DNA of 27,175 nt from a virus, in the IMG/VR virus record IMGVR_UViG_3300000350_000001, positions 1 to 27,175 of that record, one strand, 5' to 3'. Made by a program: the position numbers and the translations under genes. The notes under the pieces are model-generated. The model was not told where the DNA came from. It saw only the letters and a program-made list of their open reading frames with translations, and searched no databases. Below, in pieces: positions 19,104 through 26,341 of this stretch. Position 1 is the first letter of the stretch. Every line of letters starts with the position of its first letter.

Positions 19104-19217
19104 TTGCCCGCTCTGTTTGTACGCGAGATTCTACGACTCATAGGGGTAATCCTGAGAATCTTGTTAGTCGGCCTGCTGATAGCGTGGAAAAAACTGAAAA
19201 AGCATTACTTATGGTAG
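19104..19217 (+). CDS. Possible membrane peptide (37 aa, TTG start)
   Basis: LPALFVREILRLIGVILRIL, then LVGLLIAWKKLKKHYLW: a hydrophobic helix with a Lys-rich end. Its stop (TAG 19215-19217) overlaps ATG 19211 of the ATPase gene (ATGGTAG), as in coupled genes. The TTG lies in the loop of a CAG AG/CTCTG hairpin (19099-19103, 19111-19115), which could control its translation. Uncertain because of the start codon. Confidence 0.4.
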   Translation: MPALFVREILRLIGVILRILLVGLLIAWKKLKKHYLW

Positions 19218-20698
19218 AAAAAAACGCGCCTTCTCTTTACGAAATAAAGGAGGCCACACGCGACGACGGACTGGTAGGAGAGGAATCGAATGTACTCACA
19301 TTCTACCTCGGCACTCTCAATGGAAACTACCTGTTGTTCCTTGGACCTTCGGGGTCCGGTAAAACACAGGTCATTGAGTCTGCACTGTTCCTATTGGACG
19401 ACCCGGAGTTGATCGAAAAAGGGGAATCCGATTTGGTTCACTACTGGACCACGATTTCCAGTCCAAAGGCACCGTTCTATAATCATCGTAAGCTCAACTC
19501 AAAGCCGATTCATGTTATCAACGATAAGGTAGCAATGAGCGACGACTTTGAGGGAATCATCAAAGCGTGGGGTGAGGGAAAACCAGCAACTCACGAAAAG
19601 GTGGACATTACGAAAAGCGACGAGCAAGGCCCGGAACAGCAGTTGGAGTCCATGAAGTTGGACGTTCCTCGCTGTATTGGAATGTCGGTTGCACGCGACA
19701 ACAAGAAGATCGACATGAAGGACTTGGCCGAAACCGATTCGCGTGCGTTCACTCAAACACCGGACGCAAGCGAAGAACAGACCCGTCGAATTAATGCACG
19801 TCAAGTTGCAATGCGTGATGGTTCGTACCAGCAACGTGTTGACGACGAGCGGCTTGCTGAGATTCGACAGTATTACCGTGACATTCCGATTAAGAAGTTC
19901 ACGGAATCTAAAGCTGGAACCATTGTCCCGCTTCCAATGTCAGGGGTACAGGAACAGGAACCACTTCCACCGAAATTCGTGAAAGCGCGGCGCGATCTTC
20001 CCCGCCTCATGGATTTCATTGACGCTGTGGCCCTGTATCACCACACTGACCGAATGATTATCGAAGACGAATACCCACAGAAATTGCTGGTCGCACCAGC
20101 CGACGTGTGGTATGGATTCAAAATCTTCGGAGAGGAGCTGATAATGAGTGCGCTGAACCTTCGACCGCTGGACCGAAAGATTCTGAGCTTCCTTCGGAGT
20201 CGTCCCGGTCGGAAATACTCGGCAATGGAGCTACAGAGTAAAATGTCGGAGCCTGAATACGGCGAGAACCGAGGCATTTCAGAGATCCGTAGTGCGCTTG
20301 AAGATATGATTGAGAAGATGTATCTGGAACGGCACGACGAGTCACCGATTGCATACTCTGCGAGTTCGTTTGGGAAATCCATTGATGTGGCTAATCAGGC
20401 CAAGCTCGATTGGGAACGAGTTGTTGAAGCGACCAAGGAGAAAGCCCGCGAAGTGCTGACCGAAGAACAGGCAGAAGAATACATTCGGGATTACTGTGAA
20501 GGAAACGGCCTGCTCGTAACCCACCCGATCACTGGTGAAACGCTGAACATCGTGGAAGACACGGAGTTCGAAGAAAAACTGGACGAGGCACAAGACGCTC
20601 TCGACGAGGAATTCGAAGATAGTCTGTGGGCTGGCCCGTCCGATAACTCCGCCGAAGCGATTGCCTCTGATGGGGGTGAAAGTTCCGGTACATTGTAG
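19211..20698 (+). CDS. P-loop (AAA+-like) ATPase, probable replicative helicase or loader
   Basis: 495 residues from ATG 19211 (GTG 19184 would add nine). Walker A GPSGSGKT at about residues 45-52; a following segment with HYWTTISSPKAPF and PIHVINDKVAMSDDF may carry Walker B and sensor elements in divergent form. The middle contains ARG-rich helices (EEQTRRINARQVAMRDGSYQ), followed by a winged-helix-like region (LDRKILSFLRSRPGRKYSAM) and an acidic tail. Placed directly before a PriS-like primase, it is most likely the virus's replication ATPase, though a precise helicase family cannot be named. Start chosen by overlap with the peptide gene. Confidence 0.75.
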   Translation: MVEKNAPSLYEIKEATRDDGLVGEESNVLTFYLGTLNGNYLLFLGPSGSGKTQVIESALFLLDDPELIEKGESDLVHYWTTISSPKAPFYNHRKLNSKPIHVINDKVAMSDDFEGIIKAWGEGKPATHEKVDITKSDEQGPEQQLESMKLDVPRCIGMSVARDNKKIDMKDLAETDSRAFTQTPDASEEQTRRINARQVAMRDGSYQQRVDDERLAEIRQYYRDIPIKKFTESKAGTIVPLPMSGVQEQEPLPPKFVKARRDLPRLMDFIDAVALYHHTDRMIIEDEYPQKLLVAPADVWYGFKIFGEELIMSALNLRPLDRKILSFLRSRPGRKYSAMELQSKMSEPEYGENRGISEIRSALEDMIEKMYLERHDESPIAYSASSFGKSIDVANQAKLDWERVVEATKEKAREVLTEEQAEEYIRDYCEGNGLLVTHPITGETLNIVEDTEFEEKLDEAQDALDEEFEDSLWAGPSDNSAEAIASDGGESSGTL

Positions 20699-20704
20699 AC
20701 ATGA

Positions 20705-21877
20705 ATGAGTTACAACGATCTACTAACCGAAACAGTCGAAGTATGGTGTCCGAATTACCCTCGCCGTTGTTCTGGAAAGATGAACAACCAGCGCGGTTGG
20801 GGCCAAGTAAGTACGTATTCTAACGAACAGCTAATACAGCACGTAAATTCCATTCGGAAAGTTGGGCCGGGATACGTTTCTGTGTATTCTTTTCCACAAG
20901 GTCACACGTCCCAAAGCAATGAGAACATCCCGTTGATAGACACGTTGATGTTTGATTTGGATTTTGAGGGAGAGAAAAACGCCTCAACCTCAGATTGGGC
21001 GCGAGATATGAGTGCCCTTCTCGTCCGAACCCGGATGATTGCCAAAGAGCTAATCAAAGCAGATCGGGCGAAATACTGGCGGGCTTCCCTTTCCGGTCAC
21101 AAAGGGGTTCACCTGTATTTGGATTTCCCGGCTATTGATCTGCGGGAAGGCACAGCTAACCAGTTTAGAAATGGAGTAAAGAATTTCACAGAAAATCTCA
21201 TTGAGACAATCAAAAACGAAACCGGGCTGAGTAATCTGGACGAGTACATTGACGTGGTTTCGGGTAAGGATTTTGCCCGTCTCACTCGTCTTCCAAATAC
21301 GATTCACGATGGAGCCACCGAGCGGTTCGGAGAGACACGATTCTGTGTCCCGGTTTCTATCGAAGAACTTGCCAATATAACGACAACCGATTATATCAAT
21401 TTCACTCGTCGTCCTCGGAAAGTTCCAGAATCTTGTCGTCGCATTCCTAATCAGAAGACTCACGATCTGCTGGTTAAGGAAATCAGAATGGCAAAAGACA
21501 GTGCCGTTCTCGCCGGTAACTACTCGTCGGCTACGAAAAATACGGCTCTGGTAAAGAAATATAAAAACGATATTGCTAACGACGCAGTTGATTTCAACCG
21601 TCTAAAATTGTATCTTCGGCCCTGTTGTTGGGAATTCCATGAACGCGATGACCGGTTCGCACACGGCCACCAATCGCACATGATGGAATTGAACTGTATT
21701 GCCGAGATGGTTTCACAGAAAGCTCCGATTGATACGATGGTCAAATTCTTCGAAGTAGACGACAATTTCAGTGAGCCATATACACGTCAGAAAATTCACG
21801 ACGTGATCTCATATTCTTATTCACCGTTTACTGACGAAAAACTGCGAAAGAGTGCAAGTGTGTTCTTTGACAACTAA
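20705..21877 (+). CDS. Archaeo-eukaryotic-type DNA primase (PriS-like)
   Basis: 390 residues. Synthesises primers for replication. Seen: metal-binding DLD in LMFDLDFEGE (84-86); SGHKGVH (130-136), the conserved Ser/His nucleotide-binding motif of AEP primases; and YIDVVSGKDFARLTRLPNTIH (181-201), containing the third acidic residue and R..R pattern. N-terminal cysteines (C15, C22) may hold a structural zinc. The C-terminal about 120 residues (YLRPCCWEFHERD onward) are helical and resemble the helical domain following AEP cores. The next gene overlaps its last base (TAATG). Confidence 0.88.
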   Translation: MSYNDLLTETVEVWCPNYPRRCSGKMNNQRGWGQVSTYSNEQLIQHVNSIRKVGPGYVSVYSFPQGHTSQSNENIPLIDTLMFDLDFEGEKNASTSDWARDMSALLVRTRMIAKELIKADRAKYWRASLSGHKGVHLYLDFPAIDLREGTANQFRNGVKNFTENLIETIKNETGLSNLDEYIDVVSGKDFARLTRLPNTIHDGATERFGETRFCVPVSIEELANITTTDYINFTRRPRKVPESCRRIPNQKTHDLLVKEIRMAKDSAVLAGNYSSATKNTALVKKYKNDIANDAVDFNRLKLYLRPCCWEFHERDDRFAHGHQSHMMELNCIAEMVSQKAPIDTMVKFFEVDDNFSEPYTRQKIHDVISYSYSPFTDEKLRKSASVFFDN

Positions 21878-23133
21878 TGAAAGATAATCTAACAAAAACG
21901 CAAGCAGAAATTCTTGACATTTTCCCTGCTACGGCAGACGAAATTGCTCTTGAAAGAGGATACAGCAGTACAAGCACGGTCTATGACCACATCAAAGGAA
22001 TCCGAGGTCGGGGAGTAGATGTTGGTCAAGATGTAGACGGTCGCTATTACGAGATCGTTCCTGATGGTGGAACACGGTCAGTTACGGGGGTAACAAACCA
22101 TGTCGAACCACGGCGTCAATCAATAGCTTCCAAGGCAACTATCACTCGGAAGGCCAACGAGTTTATGACCGAGCTGGAATCGGAAATCAAATCGGTAGCC
22201 AAAGAGATCGGCCCGGCGGTTGCTTATGGTGGTCTTCAAAATACAGACGGTGGGATTGATGTAGTCATTCCACGGTCAGACGACCACTTCGGAGATGTTG
22301 TAAAAGACATTGATGGCAACGTAGTTTTCAACAGCGATATTGCAGAATCCCGCGTTCGGAGTGTCTTCGATAACGCTATTGACACCATTGAAATGCGGAA
22401 AGCAATGGGAGATACCGTAGATACAGTCCACGTTGTCATGCACGGCGACCACGTTACCAATGAGGCGATCTTCAACTCACAGCCTTGGGAAGTAGATTCG
22501 ACGATCAAGGAGCAGTTGAATCGCGCAACCCGTGTCTATGATGATGAAATCGAACGGCTCTCCGGTATGTACCCCTCGGTTCAGGTAGTATGTATCGGCG
22601 GGAACCACGGTGAATTCAGAATTGATGGGTCTTCCAATGAGGCCAATGCTGACGATTTCCTCTTTGATCGGTTGGAAATGTTGGCAGTCAAAGCTGACTA
22701 CGGAAATGTTCAGTTCGTTAAATCTGACCGCAAGGATTTCGTTAACTTCCGAATGCGGGTAGATGAAAACTACGACGCTGACTTAGCCGCTCGTCTCGGT
22801 AAAGAGATCCAAGAACTGACGCCGAGAGAAAGATCCGGTTGGACTGGTCACGCCCGACACGGACAATTTGTAGGGCCTCACATCGGGACAAATTCGCGGA
22901 TGAATGATTGGCGCGGCTTCCTGATCGAGAACGAATTCGACGTGGCCTACCGTGGTCACTACCACAACATGAAGATCGAACACGTCAATGGCCGACCGGT
23001 CATTATGAACGGCTCGATCAAGGACGCCGGAGAATACGCTAACTCAATCGGGATGTTCGGCAATCCGACGAACTACATTCACGGTGTGACCGACGAAACG
23101 CCTCTGGATTGGGCAGAATTCCTATACTACTAA
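21877..23133 (+). CDS. wHTH plus calcineurin-like metallophosphoesterase
   Basis: 418 residues. N-terminal 65 residues form a winged helix (TKTQAEILDIFPATADEIAL, STSTVYDHIKGIRGRG). The rest is a two-metal phosphoesterase: DDHFG (D135, H137), HGDH (GD 190-191), GGNHGEF (GNH 242-244), GHARHG (around 324-329) and GHYHN (360-364). This is the Mre11/calcineurin-like motif order, so it could act on DNA ends, nucleotides or phosphoproteins. The winged helix suggests DNA or promoter targeting. Last large gene of the replication module. Confidence 0.85.
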   Translation: MKDNLTKTQAEILDIFPATADEIALERGYSSTSTVYDHIKGIRGRGVDVGQDVDGRYYEIVPDGGTRSVTGVTNHVEPRRQSIASKATITRKANEFMTELESEIKSVAKEIGPAVAYGGLQNTDGGIDVVIPRSDDHFGDVVKDIDGNVVFNSDIAESRVRSVFDNAIDTIEMRKAMGDTVDTVHVVMHGDHVTNEAIFNSQPWEVDSTIKEQLNRATRVYDDEIERLSGMYPSVQVVCIGGNHGEFRIDGSSNEANADDFLFDRLEMLAVKADYGNVQFVKSDRKDFVNFRMRVDENYDADLAARLGKEIQELTPRERSGWTGHARHGQFVGPHIGTNSRMNDWRGFLIENEFDVAYRGHYHNMKIEHVNGRPVIMNGSIKDAGEYANSIGMFGNPTNYIHGVTDETPLDWAEFLYY

Positions 23134-23139
23134 CGAAAA

Positions 23140-23394
23140 ATGAACCATCTTACTGTAAACGTTGACGTTGATGTGCCGGATGATTTTGAATATGAAGAAC
23201 CCGAAGAATACGATTGGGACGTATGGCTTTTCACAGAGCTTGGTGATTACAAAACCGGGCTTTCGGTAATAGCAAGCAACGAGGAAAACGCACTCTCAAA
23301 AGCCGAAATGGGATTGCTACGTGTTGAAGAAGCTCTCGGCACCGAGTTGCATTCTAATTGGTATGAGGTTGGCGTTCAGAGGCTCATGGTGTGA
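23140..23394 (+). CDS. Hypothetical acidic protein (84 aa)
   Basis: MNHLTVNVDVDVPDDFEYEE, an acidic stretch, then DWDVWLFTELGDY and a helix (ASNEENALSKAEMGLLRVEE). Follows the phosphoesterase by 6 nt; promoter P5 follows it. Unrecognised. Confidence 0.7.
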   Translation: MNHLTVNVDVDVPDDFEYEEPEEYDWDVWLFTELGDYKTGLSVIASNEENALSKAEMGLLRVEEALGTELHSNWYEVGVQRLMV

Positions 23395-23416
23395 CAATAC
23401 ATACCAAATAAAAAGG

Positions 23417-23448
23417 TTTATTACAACACCCGGTATCTCACATTGTGG
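23417..23448 (+). promoter_or_regulatory. Promoter P5 (weaker family member)
   Basis: TTTATTACAACACCC at 23417 resembles the P3 segment TTTAATACAACACCC at 25998 almost exactly. The downstream part (CACATTGTGGGAAC from 23439) retains GGGAAC but not GTTAAAG. It would serve the zinc-ribbon gene at 23500 with a leader of about 60 nt. Confidence 0.5.
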
Positions 23449-23499
23449 GAACACGAAAATGTCCCCAATCGAAACAGAACTTGCGGTTATAAAATATAC

Positions 23500-23883
23500 A
23501 TGAGCAGAATCAACAGAACTGGAATGAGGGCTGACACATTCGAAATTCTCGGAGTTTCTAATATGATCCGTTCGGACGGAACTCCTATTATAAACCCTGA
23601 AGACATGGGAAAGCTGAGAAAGATCGTCAAACGGACGACAATCTGCTGTCCTGAGTGTGGTGAAATAGGTCGTATTGATGAAAAAGGAGAGGCTGTTTGC
23701 GACGACGATTCTTGTGGTGTAGTCCTAAGCAAAGAAGACGAGCCGCTGGTCTACCCCGAAGACGGGCACGGAAACCCGAAATCTATGGGGAGCAATCAGA
23801 ACAGTGGACAGGCGAACAGTGACCCCCACTTTCGCGCCCCTGCTTTGAACCCTGCTGGGCCTGCTGTTGACGGCGGCCTGTAA
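23500..23883 (+). CDS. TFB-like zinc-ribbon protein (127 aa)
   Basis: ICCPECGEIGRIDEKGEAVC (C50, C53, C67), then DDDSCGVVLSKED (C72): spacing and the CGVVL ending follow the N-terminal ribbon of TFIIB/TFB, with two extra residues in the second knuckle. The cyclin core of TFB is absent; the C-terminus is instead Pro/Asn/Gly-rich. It might mimic or compete with TFB for RNA polymerase. A possible TFB-core-like gene lies at 15360-15851, so a split factor is conceivable. ATG 23500 is preferred; the frame is open to 23443. Confidence 0.7.
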   Translation: MSRINRTGMRADTFEILGVSNMIRSDGTPIINPEDMGKLRKIVKRTTICCPECGEIGRIDEKGEAVCDDDSCGVVLSKEDEPLVYPEDGHGNPKSMGSNQNSGQANSDPHFRAPALNPAGPAVDGGL

Positions 23884-23892
23884 ACACGCCGT
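23870..23892 (+). terminator. Hairpin over the stop codon, possible terminator
   Basis: ACGGCG (23870-23875) pairs with CGCCGT (23887-23892), with the TAA stop in the loop. No strong T-run follows, so a role in termination or mRNA stability is only possible. Confidence 0.3.
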
Positions 23893-23919
23893 TCCTGCTG
23901 TTATGAGGTTTGCTAAATT

Positions 23920-24201
23920 ATGACAGATACATCTACAGATAATGACGAAACTGGAAATGAACATGAACATGAACATGAAAATAATCTTGATCTTGATGAA
24001 GTAGAGGTTCGAATCAACAACCTCCACAACACTCTCGATCAAATCAAAAATTCTGGAACTAACATCGGGACTCAGCTATCAATCAAAGCTGGTGAAGCCG
24101 AACCAGATGAAAAAGAACGGTACAACCACCTAATCTACCGCGCCAATCTTCTGAGTAAGAGATTGGAATTCGGTGATCGAGCAATCGTTAGAGGAGAATG
24201 A
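23920..24201 (+). CDS. Hypothetical protein with His/Glu-rich N-terminus (93 aa)
   Basis: MTDTSTDNDETGNEHEHEHE, a His-Glu repeat that could bind metal, followed by a likely coiled coil (DEVEVRINNLHNTLDQIKNS) and a second helix. The HEHEHE comes from a GAACAT repeat in the DNA. ATGATG overlap with the next gene. Confidence 0.68.
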   Translation: MTDTSTDNDETGNEHEHEHENNLDLDEVEVRINNLHNTLDQIKNSGTNIGTQLSIKAGEAEPDEKERYNHLIYRANLLSKRLEFGDRAIVRGE

Positions 24202-24479
24202 TGACCCGATATGTATTTCAAACGATTGAGAGTATGGGCACATCGAACCCATTTGACATTGAGGGGAAAATCGTTCAAACCTACGGTTCTCGGCCTTATA
24301 GCTCGCGGTTTGTGGCATTGGTGGAATTGGAAGATGGAGTTGAAGGTGACGTACAACCAGCTACGGAGTTTTCCGAAGGAGTGACTTGTGCAGGAAAGGA
24401 CGGTACGTGTTCTCGAACTGTAGACAAACCCGGCGATTACTGCTGGCAACACGAACCAGATGAAGATGAGAGGAACTGA
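24198..24479 (+). CDS. Hypothetical zinc-binding protein (93 aa)
   Basis: Beta-rich N-terminus (IEGKIVQTYGSRPYSSRFVA), then TCAGKDGTCSRTVDKPGDYC-WQH: a C-x6-C-x9-C-x2-H cluster typical of short zinc fingers in haloarchaeal and phage proteins, including some terminase-associated ones. Function unknown. Confidence 0.7.
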   Translation: MMTRYVFQTIESMGTSNPFDIEGKIVQTYGSRPYSSRFVALVELEDGVEGDVQPATEFSEGVTCAGKDGTCSRTVDKPGDYCWQHEPDEDERN

Positions 24480-24663
24480 TTACGAGCTACCTGCTGATTG
24501 GAATGCGTTAACTGACGAGGAAAAGTCAGACTGGTATACCGAAGAACGGGTTCGTCGGCAAGCGATGAATCAACGAACACCGTTCCGAGATCAAGTCAAA
24601 GCAGAAGAAGAACGGATTAGATTTTTACAGCGCATTAGAAAATTTGTGAAATTAGGTAAATGA
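24466..24663 (+). CDS. Hypothetical charged helical protein (65 aa)
   Basis: ATG 24466 (24460 is in frame and equally possible). ELPADWNALTDEEKSDWYTE, then a strongly basic helix (FRDQVKAEEERIRFLQRIRK). Overlaps the previous gene by 14 nt. Could bind nucleic acid. Unrecognised. Confidence 0.62.
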   Translation: MRGTDYELPADWNALTDEEKSDWYTEERVRRQAMNQRTPFRDQVKAEEERIRFLQRIRKFVKLGK

Positions 24664-24881
24664 ACGGAAAAGAACTCAAAGAGAAGATCGAGAATTCGGG
24701 TGAATTGATTGTAAAAGTAGAGGAGATCGACGCTCCATTAGAATTACACGTCCATGATACAACGGTGTTCAAAGACGCTGTTATTCTGGAACTTTCTGAC
24801 GGAGAAATTCAGTTTGAAATTGATCGTATCGCCGCGACGTGGAAGCATTACCACTCGCTGTCTGATTACGGTTTAGAGTAA
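24660..24881 (+). CDS. Hypothetical protein (73 aa)
   Basis: ATGA overlap. MNGKELKEKIENSGELIVKV then alternating strands (APLELHVHDTTVFKDAVILE, GEIQFEIDRIAATW). A small alpha-beta or LSm-like barrel is possible. Ends just before a leader. Confidence 0.65.
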   Translation: MNGKELKEKIENSGELIVKVEEIDAPLELHVHDTTVFKDAVILELSDGEIQFEIDRIAATWKHYHSLSDYGLE

Positions 24882-24888
24882 GCGACGA

Positions 24889-24940
24889 TTGTAGCCCATG
24901 AAATAGGAGTCTGAAACCGCGAGAACGCGGGCAATTACAA
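24889..24940 (+). other. Leader hairpins without T-loop
   Basis: TTGTA (24890-24894) can pair with TACAA (24936-24940), and CCGCG with CGCGG around AGAA (24917-24930). Same position as a TLS, but no T-arm signature. The loop region CGAGAACGCGG resembles the E repeat core. Confidence 0.4.
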
Positions 24941-24953
24941 GAACATTCGACAG
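24936..24953 (+). promoter_or_regulatory. Conserved leader motif
   Basis: TACAAGAACATTCGACAG, 4 nt before ATG 24958. Confidence 0.55.
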
Positions 24954-24957
24954 AACA

Positions 24958-25284
24958 ATGAAAATTGAATTAGACCACGGAACGCACATTGAGTCACGAC
25001 CAGACATTGCTGATGTAATGGTAGTTGGGGGAAACCTTCGATATGCTACAATGAAAGGACAGCCCAACAAGATCGACGGCGGATGTGTGACAAAAGCAGT
25101 CTCAAACGAATATCTGACTGTTGGCGTCAAAGCTCTCGCCACTGGAAAGACAAAGAAGTTTGACGATGTACGATTTGTAGCACACGACCCGGACGAAAAA
25201 ATGGTGTACGTTTCTGGTCCGGGGATGATTGATCGAGTCGTTGGAGAGATTGTACGAGTACGGCGACAAAACCTACCACAATGA
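24958..25284 (+). CDS. Hypothetical beta-rich protein (108 aa)
   Basis: Alternating strands throughout (MKIELDHGTHIESRPDIADV, RYATMKGQPNKIDGG, DVRFVAHDPDEKMVYVSGPG) with a basic end (VRVRRQNLPQ). No cysteine pair or catalytic motif. The start is fixed by the leader motif. ATGA overlap with the next gene. Confidence 0.7.
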   Translation: MKIELDHGTHIESRPDIADVMVVGGNLRYATMKGQPNKIDGGCVTKAVSNEYLTVGVKALATGKTKKFDDVRFVAHDPDEKMVYVSGPGMIDRVVGEIVRVRRQNLPQ

Positions 25285-25565
25285 AAGTAGAAGAAGTTGA
25301 AACAGAAGTTCTCAGAGAAGCCGCAGAAGTAGTGTACGAAAGACCGGACACCCACGGAAGACCAGAAGATTCATTCAGGAAAATAGCCGGTCTGTGGAAC
25401 GCCTACATGGGATTTGACGAACCGTATTTTGACGCCGAAGACGTAGCCAACATGATGATTCTATTGAAAGTGGCCCGAAACTCGGAAGGCCATTATCACA
25501 AGGATAACTACGTTGACATTGCGGGATACTCAGAGTGTGGAGCAAAATTAAATGATAGCAACTAA
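25281..25565 (+). CDS. DUF6378-like phage protein (94 aa)
   Basis: LREAAEVVYERPDTHGRPED, then SFRKIAGLWNAYMG, then FDAEDVANMMILLKVARNSE and DIAGYSECGAK: the pattern R-x-x-x-Y/H-G-x-P...F..IA.LW..Y......DVA.MMILLK.AR......D...DIAGY.. is that of DUF6378 proteins in many phages, of unknown function and with a MazG-like look. A nucleotide-metabolism role is a reasonable guess. Overlaps the HNH gene by 14 nt. Confidence 0.72.
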   Translation: MKVEEVETEVLREAAEVVYERPDTHGRPEDSFRKIAGLWNAYMGFDEPYFDAEDVANMMILLKVARNSEGHYHKDNYVDIAGYSECGAKLNDSN

Positions 25566-25980
25566 AGCAAAGAAACCCGGAAATCGTTCTGGTAAAGCCC
25601 AATTTAGAACTCTACCACAAGGATACGAAGCGTGGCGTTCTTGGAACAAAGACGGAGAGGAATTGATGTACGTTCATAGACTTCTCGCCATTTCAGAATT
25701 TGGAGTCGAAGAAGTAGCAGGAAATCACGTACATCATAAAAATAAAATTCCGTGGGACAATCGACCAGAAAATATAGAAGTAAAAAACGAAAAACAACAT
25801 CTTGGCGACCATACTCCTAATGGTGTTGTTACTCAATTTGATAAAATAAAAATGTATATTCTCCGAAATGAATCTGGAGCAAGTTACAAAATTTTAGGGG
25901 AACATTTTGGACGGGCACAATCTACGGTGTATAATGCTGTCAAAGAAATAGAAAACGGAGCGATGCTCAACAATGATTGA
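25552..25980 (+). CDS. HNH endonuclease with C-terminal HTH
   Basis: 142 residues. HNH_3-type core: YVHRLLAISEFG, then GNHVHHKNKIPWDNRPENIE (HHKN 61-64, N70, N74) and KQHLGDH (H83). The C-terminal about 45 residues form a helix-turn-helix (SYKILGEHFGRAQSTVYNAV) that would select the target. This layout is typical of free-standing homing endonucleases in phages. A-rich codon use at its centre differs from its neighbours and suggests mobility. Second homing-type nuclease in the window. Confidence 0.82.
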   Translation: MIATKAKKPGNRSGKAQFRTLPQGYEAWRSWNKDGEELMYVHRLLAISEFGVEEVAGNHVHHKNKIPWDNRPENIEVKNEKQHLGDHTPNGVVTQFDKIKMYILRNESGASYKILGEHFGRAQSTVYNAVKEIENGAMLNND

Positions 25981-25997
25981 AAAACACTATCATAACA

Positions 25998-26032
25998 TTT
26001 AATACAACACCCCGCGTTTGTTAAAGAGGGAA
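25998..26032 (+). promoter_or_regulatory. Promoter P3 (TATA plus conserved initial transcribed sequence)
   Basis: TTTAATAC at 25998 and GTTAAAGAGGGAAC at 26020, the 22-nt family offset. The segment CGCGTTTGTT (26013-26022) can pair with AACAAGCGTG (26031-26040) over 10 bp with two wobbles, leaving AAAGAGGG in the loop. The stem includes the GTG start at 26038, and GAGG in the loop could act as a ribosome-binding site. Confidence 0.6.
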
Positions 26033-26037
26033 CAAGC

Positions 26038-26178
26038 GTGGAACTTGATGAACTAATCGACCGAGCGAATACAGTTATTACTCACAATCGTCAAACATTA
26101 GACTATTGTGAAAATCAAGAGGTTCTGCGAAACGCAGATCTGACCTACTTAGAAGTACATGGAGAACCACGACAATAA
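26038..26178 (+). CDS. Small protein (46 aa, GTG start)
   Basis: VELDELIDRANTVITHNRQT, then LDYCENQEVLRNADLTYLEV: mostly helical. It begins within the P3 hairpin, with GAGG about 10 nt upstream, and overlaps the following gene by 20 nt. An internal ATG (26049) is an alternative start. Confidence 0.5.
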   Translation: MELDELIDRANTVITHNRQTLDYCENQEVLRNADLTYLEVHGEPRQ

Positions 26179-26341
26179 ACCAGTAGACCCGCAATCGGAG
26201 AAAGGATTATCAATTCTAAAACACGCCTTTTCTGAGGGCGGCAAAGTATTAGAATTTAAAAACAACAACGGCGATCTTACTGTTCTCGATATTACGGAAC
26301 ACCACCGGGAGTTGCAAGCAATGGCCGACCAAGAACAATGA
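26159..26341 (+). CDS. Hypothetical protein (60 aa)
   Basis: MENHDNKPVDPQSEKGLSIL, a Gly-containing middle with KVLEFKNNNGDLTVLDITEH, then a helical end. ATGA overlap with the next gene. Unrecognised. Confidence 0.62.
   Translation: MENHDNKPVDPQSEKGLSILKHAFSEGGKVLEFKNNNGDLTVLDITEHHRELQAMADQEQ

Noticed and set aside
23443-23499. Upstream extension of the TFB-like ribbon gene and a reversed T-loop-like AATCGAA near 23466
   Set aside because: The extension would lie in the promoter P5 leader and start at TTG; the reversed T-loop has no complementary stem.
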